64,000 nt of DNA from Litoditis marina. Its lineage: Eukaryota; Nematoda; Chromadorea; Rhabditida; Rhabditidae. The notes under the pieces are model-generated. The model was given only the letters and a program-made list of their open reading frames with translations, was not told where the DNA came from and ran no database searches. This document shows positions 25,801 through 60,675 of this stretch, in pieces (within the stretch, counting starts at the first letter, position 1; each line of letters opens with the position of its first letter). The stretch covers positions 14,243,720 to 14,307,719 of the forward strand of contig OZ038438.1 in NCBI GenBank assembly GCA_964036275.1, given 5' to 3'. The translations under genes and the position numbers were made by a program.

Positions 25801-28434
25801 TCAATCGTACCTTCCAAGTTATCTATCTTTGTTCTTTTCTATGTTATAACTCTTTGCAAATGAACCTTATATTATTATTATTATTATTATTACATGGTGA
25901 TAATGAGTGACTTAAGGTATGTAGCGCAAAGTTTACGGATCGCGCTTCAACTGCACGGGAGGCACTCTATATTTATAAAGTTGTACGAATTCAAAGCTCC
26001 GGAATCAAACTACAAAAGCAACATAGTATGTACCCCCGTACCGGCCTGCTTTAATGTGGGTTTTCTCTCATAACTGCACCACAATGTCTGTTTTTACAGA
26101 GCATAGAGGCATTGAGCTTCACAGAAAAAGAGGAAAAAATAATCTACAGAGAAAGGGATCAATGCGAAACTAAGAAAAGGAAAAACAATAACAGACAGAG
26201 AGGGGGGTATGTAAAACTGAACATCACAACAACTGAGTCCATCAACTGACAATATACCTGCGTAACAGAATCCCCTCATGACATCCCTGGTGGTACCGGG
26301 AGAGCACTGGCAGGTGCCAGCTATACAGGCATTGAATGGATCCACACACTGACTGTCCTGTAAACACGCTGTCAGCTACGGAATACAATTAATCGAATCA
26401 GAAAACCTATGTAAATGGAATTATGATTTTGCCCATGGCAAACCTTAGCTACCAAGGTTTCTAGTACAATTTATTAACAATTCAAGAGTATTGTGCTGAT
26501 CAAACTACAATTTAAATTACAATTCAAAATGAGAGAATTTTTTTTGATTAATAATTTCTTCGAGCTGCATCGACTCAAAATTAACAGTAGTCATACGTGT
26601 GGAAATACAACGTGCTATAAACAGACAGAAAATCAGAAGATTATCTAAATGATCTAGTTACAGTGTGGAAATAAAATTAAAAGAATGAAAAATATAAGTG
26701 GTACGTTTTGCATGTTCCCCCAAAAGTTGGCTTTTCGAATGATAGAAGCCCTAAGAGTTTCCCATCTGATGTGTTCATAGCCACGTCGAAATGCGGACAT
26801 CAAGACATGAGAACGTTACCAAAAACTGATGAAAAATGAAAACCCACTTTCTGACACATTTGACCATAATGAGCTACTCTCGTACATTCAACACCATATA
26901 ACTGCTGACCGGTCGGACATGCTGAAAATTGTCATTTTCGTTGAAAGATTTCCATCTGGTTGTACGGAAAAGTCAACATTTTACAATTATGTATACGATA
27001 CGATGAAAAACTGATGAAACACTCACGCACAACGCATTCATTCTTCACTATGCTTCCACCCCAACATTCACATTTTCCATCCCTGCACAAAAGCGGTGGT
27101 TTGCAGTCCCGTTGGCAAGAATCGCCAATTTTTGAAGGAGCTGAAAAGTTTAGTTTCAATTATGGGGTTACTCGTGTTTCTAGATGATCTTATACTTGTA
27201 CATTTTCAATAAAAACGGTTTATAAAGGTAGCTGAGGAAAGTGAAAATCTGTGTGAAGATCAAACTACAACTCAGATATGGTGACACCCCATATTTCGAC
27301 AGAACTACAGTAACCAATAGTTATACTATACAGATATTCAGTGTACGAATGATATTGCTGATGATGGTTTTCAAACAAATATTGGGTGTACAAAATATAA
27401 TTTCACCCTGTGTGTAAAAAAAATTTACCGCGTGTTGTGAAGGTTATCCTAATCTGTTTACAGGTTAGCTGCTGTAATTTTGTGCCTCATTTGTTGTGCC
27501 ACACTATCCAAATACACTATTCACCATAACAAATGACAAAGCGTTGGCAAACCCTCAACAACGTGGTTCGAAACCAGTTAGTCAGTTCTTGTTTATGACT
27601 TGGATGAGAAACCATCAAAGGAAGGCAGAAAGGAACACGCAAATCAGAATAAATTATGTGCACCAACGCAAATTACGTATATCAGTTGGAATCAAATAAT
27701 CTATGACTTAGTATTTCATTCATTTCAACTTTCTTTCTAGCCTCTTCAAAGTGAGATAAACATCGCTTTTCAAAAACATTGTCCAAACTCTAATTATGTA
27801 AAGTAGAAACAAACGATAATTAACATGAAATCACACACCCAATCGACAAATAGTAGTTCGCTCATCAATATCGAATTCCTCAAAATTCGTTGGACATGTG
27901 CATCTTTGATTTCGACATACTGTGTTCATACCATAACACTCCTCGTCAAATAAACATTTGCTACCGATAAGTTTCTCTGAAAAGAAAGATGAATGCTGCT
28001 GATGAGTCATGCTGATTCAGGTTATATCTATTGATTTCGTACGGTCACGCGTGATAGATGAAAGTTACTTATATTTTTATAACTAATGTCATAATAAAAA
28101 AAGTCTAGTAATGTTGTAGATCACTCCAAACATTATTACATATTCTGCAATGAATGATTACTATTTACGCACAGGGAAATTCAAAACGCTTTCTGGAAAA
28201 TGCATTTTTCGTGCAAAAATTGAAGGATCACACAGCAAAATAGAGCGCAGTTACGTTTATCGAAGAATATGTGCGCCTGGAAACATATTCGCTATCCATT
28301 ACCGTGCCTCTACTAACTTTGGGACAACAGACAGAGGAAGGGTGTAATATGAAGAGTGAAAACTCACGAGAACATGGTACGTCGAAAGCACGAACTATTT
28401 GGATCGATATTAGCAGAATAGTAATTCGTGTCAT
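22898..28434 (-). CDS. Secreted cysteine-rich protein with EB and lustrin-type modules
   Basis: Ten exons on the minus strand (28434-28368, 27976-27839, 27140-27027, 26368-26258, 24993-24810, 24502-24422, 24104-23990, 23663-23598, 23394-23209, 23011-22898) join in frame to 391 residues plus stop. Residues 1-17 (MTRITILLISIQIVRAF) look like a signal peptide. Exons 2-4 each encode one EB-type module (spaced Cys ending G-T/K-C-x-C) and each is flanked by phase-1 introns. Exon 5 has a lustrin-like block with CPLGYRCVTYG and GHCCRLRCPYGEP. Exon 7 has CCPRPCRDPTPLYVNGQC, exon 8 CSLGTCQCKLGF, exon 9 CRFGTCQCLCGY. The last exon is short, with one Cys. EB and lustrin modules are disulfide-rich extracellular modules common in nematodes, and their function is largely unknown. 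Intron 4 (24994-26257) holds a MITE-like element and a LINE fragment. The start is well supported; the last acceptor (after 23014) follows a good pyrimidine tract. Confidence 0.85.
25035..25107. mobile_element. TTGTAGTTTGATC-family MITE-like element
   Basis: 73 bp, from TTGTAGTTTGATCCC to GGGATCAAAATTACA (inverted ends). The interior GACCGAACAACAGCGG closely matches the copy at 32132-32202, so both are members of one family of about 71-73 bp. It lies in intron 4 of the EB/lustrin gene, directly before the LINE fragment. Confidence 0.7.
25108..25891 (+). mobile_element. 5'-truncated non-LTR retrotransposon (LINE): reverse transcriptase C-terminus and 3' tail
   Basis: An open frame to 25650 encodes the tail of a CR1/Jockey-type reverse transcriptase: VRLVLEYGSEVFNPP, then a helical stretch ending LRKFTK, YKDRLLKLD, and RRICIDLLQAHKLL, closing with a WNVF segment. 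After the stop there is an AT-rich 3' UTR ending in about eight ATT repeats (25868-25891), a typical LINE 3' terminus. There are no endonuclease domain and no catalytic RT motifs, so it is a dead 5'-truncated copy. It sits antisense to its host gene in intron 4. The left limit is uncertain. Confidence 0.78.
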
Positions 28435-28553
28435 TGAAGGAACTAGGAATGGGGCCAGTGCGCGCATCTCAAAGCGGCGGCGACCCGACGGGCATCTTGT
28501 AACACTCCTTTCACTCGCTAACGGTACCCACGGTCACACAACACCTCGCCGTC

Positions 28554-28690
28554 TACCAATCCCTCAAGAACTCATGAGATACCTCATGAGCTATAACTCA
28601 CGAGCTTCTGATGAGATTTCTCACTAGTAGCTCATGAGACATCTCATGAGAAACTCATATGAACTTCACATGAGGTTGGAGGGATTGGTA
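28554..28690. repeat. Fold-back repeat built on palindromic CTCATGAG units
   Basis: Outer arms taccaatccctc and gagggattggta are inverted copies. Inside, CTCATGAG occurs at 28571, 28583, 28631 and 28643, as two pairs each 12 bp apart, and the left pair is itself the inverse of the right pair. It lies about 120-260 bp upstream of the EB/lustrin start codon, so it could be a MITE remnant or a structured promoter element. No coding sequence is supported here. Confidence 0.6.
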
Positions 28691-29947
28691 CGCTGCCCCC
28701 GGGTTTGTGACTCATTGAAGGTTATCTTATTACCATTTCTATCTTCTCGAACCCAAATAAGACTGTGGGAGAGTTATAATCAAGGTAGTACCATTGTTAT
28801 GAGGGTTCTGTGTTATCGTACACATTTGGGTTTTACAATAGGGAAATTGCGTTTAGTTGAAGTATGATATCTTTGGCATACACAAATGTTCGCCTATTTT
28901 ATGTACTATCCCTTTGTTCATACAATGCGATCATGAGTGTATTTGTAGTTTGTTGCTGTCTCGGTTTGTTGTACAAAAATAGAATGTTTATCCCATAAAG
29001 TCGATCAAGCGTCTTTCAATAATAAGTTTTGCAGACATATCAGTTTTTTTATTATATACGAAAGATTTTCGAAAAGTCTAAGCTTCGTTCATATCGATAA
29101 TTCAATTTTATTGATAATATGCGTTTTCACACAAATAACAATAAAAGATGCGGAACGTTGCTCGCTGCATACATTATCCTATAGTAGACGACTACTCTAT
29201 TAAAAACCATGGAGCGCTAATAAAATTCATATCTCACCCGCTAGTATGTGAAAGAGATATTGCTAGGATGGAGCATTGTTTGCGCTCGTTTGAATCGGCT
29301 GAAATATAGATCATAGAGCCAGTTCACCGCCATAATTTTCGATAAGATGTGCCAATCGCCGTTGTAGTTTGATCAGCCACACCTCATACAAGTCGGGTTG
29401 AGAGCGTATTCTGCTCGGTTTCTCACCGAAATAACTGGTTCGTGTATAATCGAGTTTGGTCCGGGAGGGAAATAGTCGGTTAGGGAAAGAATCACCGCAG
29501 AGCAAACTAAATCTGGTCATGAAGCAAGCCATATATCATATATTCAGGCTTTAGTATACAATACTTTCACTGATTCTTTTTTTCACGTCTTTTATACCTA
29601 TAGCGGAACTGGAGTGTATTTGATTGAAACATGTGCAAAAACAATCATTGTTGGATATGAACATTTGCAGATATAACACAATTTATTAATATAAATAGGG
29701 AACAATTTTTGGTTGCAACTTGAACCAATTATGAGACATAACAATACCAGAAAGTAGGAGAAGAAACAGACCAGTGACGCCAATAATAAGTAGGAAAGGC
29801 ACAATTTACGAAAAGCACCGCAATAATGTTATGCTTGCCGAAGTTACATTGCTCTGAACAAAGACCCATCATTTTGAACGAATATTAGATAAATGTGGAG
29901 GAATTCTCGGTGGGGAGAAGACGGAATAGTTATTATTCGGAGAGGAT
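28691..29947. other. Intergenic region between EB/lustrin 5' end and calumenin 3' end
   Basis: AT-rich, with no supported gene. It contains one solo TTGTAGTTTGATC motif at 29362. A minus-strand AATAAA at 29697-29692 is a candidate poly(A) signal for the calumenin gene, about 250 bp past its stop. Confidence 0.4.
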
Positions 29948-32900
29948 TTAGAGCTCGGCGGGATCGTGCTTCTGCAACTGCTCTCCGTAGTCGGTGGCCT
30001 GCGATCCAACGAACGTGTCGTAGTGGGTGATGATCTCCTCGGTGGACAGCTTGCCGTCCTGAACACACACAGTAAACATACGTCAGAATCAGTATTTGGG
30101 TCAACAAATTACTTGAAATACAGTCATACGTGAAACTTCAGTTGAATTTTTTTGGAAAACATATCACCAAAAAAGAGAGAAACATGACTTTTCATAGATA
30201 TCTATTTAGGTCAAAATTGAGCCGAATGGTACATGTTCACATCTCTGCCGTGTCTGTGGTTTGATCCAGTAGTTTGATCCGTAGGTCAAAACTACAGCTC
30301 GGATAGAGAAACAATCTAGAGTTGCTGGGCCAATTGATCTTCAGGTGGCCCCTGACGTACCTTATCGTCATCGGCGATTCCGACCAGATGGCGGGCTTCG
30401 GCTTCTGCGTGGTCGAAACCGACTGGCATGATCCAGTCGCGCATCTCCTCCTGAAATATTCAGACTTTCACCACACGGAAAGATTCTTAACTATGAAACA
30501 CCACAAGGAAAGTGGGAAAATTGAATTGTGATGGATGGATAAGAAATATAGCCAACTCTGGTTGTTGTTGAAAATATTTTGATATTCTGGAAACAACAAA
30601 CATAGTCACATTCATACCTGGTTCAGTTTGCCGTCTCCGTCCTTATCACGATGCTCCTTGAACATTTCGCGTTCGGACTGCACCCAGTCGGGTTCCTTGA
30701 AAACCATATTTAATATAATACATTAGAAATTCATAAAAGACTTCAGTGCAGGACTTTCTGGTTGCTGAGGCCATGGTATAGTTTTTAAATCCGGAATATG
30801 GTAAACTTCGTAGTACAACCTCTTTTGACCGAACAATAACTGTGATGATTTCCTATTGTGATAGCTAATTTGTGTAAATGTTCTCGATTTTGAAGTTTGA
30901 GGCACTATATGAACTACTGCGCATCACACGTTCATTTTCAATGAATGTAATCGACCATGAGAAGTTGATGATTGCTACCTTTCCGTTGAGCTCGGGATAG
31001 TCTTCGGGCCTGTACATATCTCCAATGTACTCCTCGAGATCTACGACTCCGTCCTTGTTCTTGTCAATGTCCTCAACAGTTTCCTAAACATATCATTAAG
31101 AAACGATATAGGACGTATAAATGATGAATGTTCAAGTATTGCAGCCCTTAACTTTTCGTTCTTTCTTCTATTCAAGAATCATTTAGTGATGAAGCTTACA
31201 AATTTTGAAAGTTTCGAAAATACAAAGTTATACGAAAAACTAAAGAATTTAAAACGATTAAGATATAAAACTCACAGCGACAACGATATCGCGCATGTGT
31301 TCGCAGTCTTCTGGGTGCATGAAACATCCGTACTCAGTGCGGTCGAGGGCGCCGTTCGAGTCATAGTCGGCCACGGCCCATCTAATGAGGAAGGCAGTTT
31401 AGTTATCCAAGTAATATACTTTATTTATTTATTATTATTATCATTATTAAAAACGTTGTTTATGTTTATGTAACAGTTTTTTGGTGAATTACGCCATAGT
31501 AAAAAGAATTGTGAATGTATTGAATGAAAACCGAATAAGAGTTGGGAGAGCTTCAATTGGCTGAAAACTCGTTATATTTGTAAATACAGAATTCCTGGAA
31601 CATAAAAATACCTCTTCTCATCGCGAGAGATCATTTTGGCGTATTCGGGGGAAAGCTCCTGTCCTTCTCCGTTGGGCGAACCGTACACCATTTCTCTTAA
31701 ATAGAAACGTTCAACTCTAGTCAATAGATAGGAGGACGTACTGTATTTATAACGTTGAGCTGTGTATTTAAAAATAAAGTGTTTTCAATTGCACATTGTT
31801 TAGTTATTAACAACTACGGGGGGGGGGGGCAGCCGGTCTATATTTGACATAACACCGATTTCACTACAAGACTTTGGAAACATGACTCAAATCTTCCCAT
31901 TCGGTAGAGATGTAGTGGTTCCTCAATTATTAACACACTCAAGAAACATATAATCATTTGACTCCCTGAAGTGTCCAACTTTCAACAATGAAGTTGTTTG
32001 TACACAATAGAGAAAGAAATGTCGTGTTTACAGGTTAGCTATGAGTACGATTCTGGTTCGAGGTCGATACTTTATGAGTCGATCCCCCTATATCCCATAG
32101 AGTAGGGCATCGGGAAGTGACAAAATACTTGTTGTAGTTTGATCTCAATACCCGTCCTGATTGAAGAAATGTGACCGAAAAACAGCGGAACCAAACTACA
32201 AACACAGTTAGTATAACATACACCGTATAGCCTTTGTTTGGGAAGATGCATCCGTATAGTAGTGGTCTCACCTGTAGTCGGCCCACTTGATGCGTCCATC
32301 GACAATCTTCTCGTCCTTGTAGTTCTTCCACGTGCGTTCCACGTCGTTGTTCACGTATCTCTTCTGCATGAAGTTGATGTGATCCTTCAGCTCATTCTCT
32401 TCCACCACGCCGTCTCCGTTCGAGTCCATCTTCGGAACCAGCTTACTGCAAATAGGCGACCATCGGGAAAAGTCTCGAGAAAATAAGTACGTTAAACAGT
32501 TCTACTACACGCGGTTCTCAGTGACTATTATTAGTTTCGACTCTAAATTCCATTCTGCACCTCATTATAAAAATAAATGGTGGCTCCAAATTTGTTCTGT
32601 TGTAAACACTAGGCCACGTTAACGTTAGCCACGTTAACGCTCTCAATTTGAGAAACGTAGAAGAAGGCGTTTAATAAGTGTCTTCAATCAATTCAAAGAC
32701 TAACGCCAGCTTCTCCTTGGACTTTTCGGGCGTCAGTTCGTCGTACTCGGCGGCGGCGTCTTTTCCCAGGAACTGTTCATGGTCGTATTTGGCATCATGT
32801 TCTTTTCCCTGAAATAAACTCATTAAAAATAATCTCATGATTGGCGGTTTGTATAAATGATGCAAATTACAGCATTTGCAGTTTTCTGTTTGGCAATTAA

Positions 32901-33666
32901 TAACCTTTTTCGAACTAAAAGTTCAGAAAAGGATGATTTTGAAAACTGTCTAATTAAATTAGATTTTAATGTAGATTTTAATGTTAATCGATCAAGATAC
33001 AATTCTGAGCTTGCGTAAACCATTGGTATTTCGTATATTCCAATTATTTGTATAGGAAGCGGATGTTTTGCGTCTTTCTCAGTTTTCTTACGGCACTTTC
33101 GATGCGACTTTATGATAAATGGTTGTGGTATTACAGCGGGTGTTCGAGAACGTTCGAAGACCACATGGCAGGATAGGTCACTCGTCTTCTATCCCCCCCC
33201 CCCGTTGTAATGCAACGTGGCTCTACAGAAACTCAATACGAGAAAACTCGATCCGTAGCTAACAAAAACATAATGAATGTGAACGACTATGAAAAAGATG
33301 CGCAATGAAGTGAAACTGTTCCACTATTCATTCTACTATCACCCAGGATGGAATCATGTACAGATTTCAACTACCGTAGCCTAATGTAAAGAGTCAATTG
33401 TCAGTGTATTGCCATTGAGATTTAGACGAAAGTTTCCGGAAACTTTGTTCAAAAGTAGCAAAAGTATCTTCGGAACAATTAGTTTTTCTCCTAGTCAGTA
33501 TAGGTTTCAAGAAAAGAGGTTAGCTTTCCATGATTTGTGCTCTGTTTTTGGTAAAATGTCAAGGTTGTGCTCTCACCTTGAGATGTTCGGCGTCCTTTTC
33601 TGGGTCAGAACTGTGGTGAGAGGCGAAGACGAGACCAATCACCGAGATTGCTACCAACAACTTCAT
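29948..33666 (-). CDS. calu-1: Calumenin/reticulocalbin (CREC family) EF-hand protein
   Basis: Nine exons (33666-33577, 32808-32705, 32445-32272, 31695-31612, 31381-31276, 31083-30979, 30695-30618, 30450-30361, 30058-29948) give 313 residues, close to vertebrate calumenin. Residues 1-16 ([16 protein letters not shown]) form a signal peptide. Six EF-hand-like loops follow: [12 protein letters not shown], a degenerate [52 protein letters not shown] and [16 protein letters not shown] proteins bind calcium with low affinity in the secretory pathway and assist folding and cuticle or matrix secretion. The C-terminus is KHDPAEL, not a canonical KDEL/HDEL, so ER retrieval may be weak or absent. Exons are GC-rich compared with the introns, as expected of a highly expressed gene. 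Exon 2 uses donor GTTAGT inside a longer open frame, which gives the family-typical [12 protein letters not shown] junction. The symbol is by family resemblance. Confidence 0.93.
32132..32202. mobile_element. TTGTAGTTTGATC-family MITE-like element
   Basis: 71 bp, from TTGTAGTTTGATC to CCAAACTACAA, with interior GACCGAAAAACAGCGG nearly identical to the copy at 25035-25107. It lies in the calumenin intron between exons 32272 and 31695. Confidence 0.7.
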
Positions 33667-36158
33667 GGCCAACTGACAAGTCCTACAACATATTCCAATA
33701 AACAATGAAGAAGACAGATGTTCGAAAAACAACAGCAAAATACAAAGAAGTTCACACAAATCCTGAATCAAAACATGTTCTTCAGAATTATGAAGAACAA
33801 TCATCTAACAATAATGAGTCAAAACTGCGAAGATTGAAAGTTACAAGAGGTTATATCACGAAGTTGAGAGAGGAACTTACTATCTATCAAAACTTTATTT
33901 GCCAACGCACAACTTTTGTTAAATTGTTTTCTTTAACCTTTTAGCGAGCGAAAAGGGTAGAAAATGTGGTTGTGCAATGAGTATTTTGTTAATGTGCTAG
34001 TCGGTGATACCGAACTCGTTGCTTACTCATAGAATTCCTTTATCAATAGAGTAACTGTCAAGAAACTCATAGATAACGGATGTGCCGTTCATGCGGCCTG
34101 CTTACAGTACAGTGAAGGAGATAAAATGTTGCGACGCATTTAAATAGTGGGAACGAGAATCGATGGTGAGAAAAGCAGCGGTGGTTGGTTTAAGGACTTG
34201 GGCGACTACGCAGACAGCTGCAGGCAACAAAGTGGCAGCACGGCCACAAAAACACACGGGAAGTAAGAGAAGGAAAGAAAAACCAGACAAATATGAATGA
34301 AACTCGGTTTGTGTTGGAACGGATCAGCATGGATGTTACCTTTTTACTGAAGAATTAGATTAACGCACTTGCACAAGTTTGCAACAATTGATTTAGAGTA
34401 GTACTAAAAGACGCAAAAGATACTTGGAATGTGAAGACAAATGTTAAAAAAGCACTTTCACATTGCACGTTATTAATTGGTGGAACTCTTTAATGCATTT
34501 GTCGTTACTTTGACTATTTCCTGATGAAGCCCAAACTTTTGAACTGTTCTAAGTATTACACAATAACCTTATTTACTAGAAGTATAAGTAGGTTACGGAA
34601 AGAAGGGGGGGGGGGGGGGGGGGGGGAGTCTGGCGATCTTTGTGAGAGCGCTGCGACAAATGAGAAGACAACTGCGAATGGACACCATATGTGTAAACGG
34701 GGTCAGCTATATAAACCATAAACAACGGATGGCTGCCTAATTGACAAATCACCCTTCTCCAAACCATAGATGGAATAGGCTCGGTGCGAGAGTTCGAACA
34801 ACTGAAGAACCCCATGGAAAAAGCGAAATGTTTAGGAATTTTCCCAATAAATCGAGATATTTCTCAGCGCAGTATCGCAGTTATGGTTGAAACGGGATGC
34901 TAGTTGAGTGGCGAACAGCTATTGCTTCATGGGGAAGATTGTAGTGCGAAGGGAGTTTGGCATCGAGTTGGCACGGAGTCGCAGAGATGGAGAGCTGTCA
35001 ATACGGGAGGGGGACTGTCAATCGGGGAGGACTGAACAAACGGGCAGCCGAGATAAGGTCAGATAAACAATACTACGTTGCGAGGGGAACTGGCCCGGCT
35101 ATGTAGGTTATGGGTGACATGAAAAAGTTCTCGTACAAAAACAGACTGATATCGAGAGAGAAAGGGGAGAGAGAGAGGAAAGAGATAGATGAGAGAGAGG
35201 TTTCTGCCCACAAGTCAGCCGGTCCAAGTTAGGTAGAGGAACGAGAAATAAGGGAAGATTCAGTGCAGGAGGGCTGCTGCATATAAATAATGCCTGACCG
35301 GTCTTTGAATGGGGGTCAGTGGCGGAGAGATGGAAAGAAAAGACGAGACAGCGTACGAGAGGTAGAGACGCAGAGAATAAGGCCACGTGTACCAGAGAGA
35401 GGTTTTCGCGGCAAAGAGGTCAAAAACAAGCAAATGCCATGATAATGTGTTGCGTATGACAAATGGGAAACGGAGTGAAAAAGGAACGTTCCAGAAGTGT
35501 TAAAAGAGAAGATAGTTCCACTTTTCGCTGTAAAATTTAGGCTACAATCAATCTAGTAAAGCATAAGATGTCAATAACAACTAAGCTTTGACTAGTATAT
35601 TTTCGAAAATGTGTACGTACAAATACACTACGTGCAACTCTTCTTTAATGTTTTTATTCAATCTCAGTCATTGTTCAAAAATAGCAGAAAATGGAGATAA
35701 ATTTATACAACCTCAAACAATCTGGAAAATAATTATCAAAATGTTAATGTCAGTGTATTCCGAACAATATTCGTTGATCTTGAGCATTTATACAAAATCT
35801 AAGTCCCATAAGGAAAACAAATTGAACAAGTACAAGTGAACTGTCTATCTATGAAGTTCATTCGTGATGCATACCTATCTACCACAACACTATAAATCGA
35901 GTTATAAAATACATATTTGCATGGAAGAATAAGAAGCGAACTGGATATAAACTGGTAACCGGAATGTATAGGAATCACAGGAAACTGCGGAGGTAAAACC
36001 GTAAGTGCACATAAAAGTGCTTGGGCTAAAAACACAAATGTACATACAAACACTAGGATAGACGAAAGACAAGCTGGTTACAAAATAAGAAAACTATTGG
36101 AGAGGGGCGTACATATAAACAAGTAGGGTTGAGATGAAGGGGAACGGCCGAGAGTAGA
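33667..36158. other. Intergenic region between calumenin 5' end and PI4K2 3' end
   Basis: No supported gene in about 2.5 kb. It holds a 22-base poly-G run (34605-34626) and a GA-rich low-complexity stretch (about 35150-35200); the rest is AT-rich. The calumenin promoter should lie near 33700-34100. A 79-codon frame at 33705-33944 lacks codon structure or splice support and was not called. Confidence 0.45.
34605..34626. repeat. Poly-G run (22 bases)
   Basis: Uninterrupted run of 22 G on the plus strand, intergenic. Similar runs of C occur at 37497-37519, 38189-38200 and about 33193-33203, and a 12-G run starts at 31818. Length may be unreliable in assembly. Confidence 0.85.
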
Positions 36159-58985
<22,827 letters not shown>

Positions 58986-60675
58986 CTGGAATCAATAACT
59001 GTTAACAATAATCAAAAGTGCCAAGAGGGTAAAAAGAGATGTATAAAGAATATGGAAAACGTCCCAATTGGGCGAACGACAAGTCGACAGGTGAAGTTAA
59101 TCTTTTATGTTTAAATTGATATAATAAAAAGTGCGCGAGCTATTAGAGAACACCAATAAATGTAACATAAAAAAGACAGTTTAAAGCAGGACGATTATGT
59201 GGACCAATCCCGTTACATCGGTCCTTTAAACTGCAATTGAAAAATATATTGCGGTTTAAAGGACTGAAGCGTTGCGATTGGACCACATAATCGTCCTTCT
59301 TTAAAGAAGAATATATGAACTGAGAAAGCAACCTAAATATCAATCGAAAATGCAACCGTGTCGCAACTTAGCTTCCGTATGCAGATTGTTTGATTTATTC
59401 GTAGTAAGATTTTGGTTGCAGTAAAAGTCAACCAAGAGATTTCTACACAAGAGCAACCGGGTTGCAATTTGACTGTAACGTGCGTGGTTGCATGTAATTG
59501 ATGTGAAAAAATTATTTCAATTACGTTTTCACTATTCAATTCGTAAGAGAGAATAGGAAGACGTAAAATAGATAATAATCTACGAGACTTTATCAAAGTC
59601 TCATCTCCGGACAAAAGGTATATGAATGAAACCGAAACTGGATACGTAAGTGGCGAAATCGAGGAGTACGAGAACTATCTGTTAAATCAATAGGATGGGA
59701 AAATAGACCATGTGTCAAATTTTAACGAGTACTTGCAACTAATTAAATTTTAAAATTTTAACGTCTCCCTTTTAGATCAAATTCAAATTATTTCGATACC
59801 GTAGTTCCGCGAGTGAAATAGCATTGGCGCGCGCTTACTCACCACTGGGAAGTGACTCATGAGAAAAACAAAACGTAAACGGCTAAGAAGTAATGTTCGA
59901 TTATTATTATGTTTCCTCTGTTTGTTTGTTCATTTTTCTTTCTATTTTTTTCTCCGAATGAGTAACATTGTTCCACGAAAAAAGTTTCATTCCGATTTTC
60001 TTCACCGTTTTCATTCAGCAATGCTATATCACCTTTCTAAGGAATAATAAAGTATTTTTATAAAGAGACTTTCTCCGTAACTGCCAACCCTAATATTACT
60101 GTATATGAAACTATTTTTTCTTAGAGTTTTTTTTTTGTAGCGCCCGCCTCTTAAGTGTTCAACAATAACAGTTTATAGGATCAAAAAGATAGATATACGA
60201 TCAAAATGCCAGGTGCCTTAATTTTAGCCGTTTGTAGTTTGTAGTCCAAATTGCTCTCTCGCTTGAAATTGTCTGTAAGTTTTCGTGAGTAGTAGGGGTG
60301 TTCACCTATGATGCGCAGCTTCCGATTCGTTCTATTTGTATGTCGTAATATTACACAGCTCTAATATACGGAGACTCTTGACAGGACCGGCTTGAGGGGA
60401 AGAACGAACGCAAATTTTTCGTTATTCCACCGCAGAAATAGTGCTCATTTTTCTCAACTAGTTTTAAATGGTATGATAGTTGTTTTCTGTTCCGGGATTG
60501 TCGGAAAATGAACATTCGCATAGACGGTGTGTTGCCTTTTTCATGCTGATCACTTTCGGTTGGAAGTTGTGATCTACATTACATCTGTGTATCTATTGAA
60601 CAGAGCTTGATGCGTTGATGTGTTAGTTTGTATTACCCATGCTTTCATGCTTCTATCTTTCAAGGTGATTGTGCC
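58986..60675. other. Divergent promoter region between PI4K2 and the SMYD gene
   Basis: The two genes are transcribed away from each other. I see no supported internal exon, though missing 5' exons of either gene could lie here. It contains the fold-back repeat at 59180-59305 and a tttgtagtttgtag motif near 60230 that resembles the MITE terminus. Confidence 0.4.
59180..59305. repeat. 126-bp fold-back (hairpin) element
   Basis: The left arm tttaaagcaggacgattatg is matched by the inverted right arm ending cataatcgtccttctttaaa. Pairing continues inward almost to the centre (gtttaaaggac and gtcctttaaac), so single-stranded DNA or RNA would fold into one long hairpin. It looks like a palindromic MITE. 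Confidence 0.75.

Larger units (their letters stand above)
26498..30296. repeat. Solo or partial TTGTAGTTTGATC termini
   Basis: Single copies of the terminal motif occur at 26498-26510, 27258-27270 (both as GATCAAACTACAA) and 29362-29374 (TTGTAGTTTGATC). A degenerate cluster lies at about 30250-30296. Further solo copies are at 39288-39300 and 46290-46302. Each may be one end of an eroded element. Confidence 0.45.

Noticed and set aside
27457..27580. Second tRNA-like sequence with GGTTCGAAACC
   Set aside because: The B-box is good, but there is no A-box or acceptor pairing at the right distance.
29311..29532. 73-codon minus-strand open frame with a KLQRRLAHLIE stretch
   Set aside because: It runs through a TTGTAGTTTGATC terminus, has no splice context and no recognised domain; probably chance.
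33705..33944. 79-codon open frame upstream of calumenin
   Set aside because: Lys/Asn/Thr-rich, AT-driven, no domain or splice support; more likely promoter or 5' UTR DNA.
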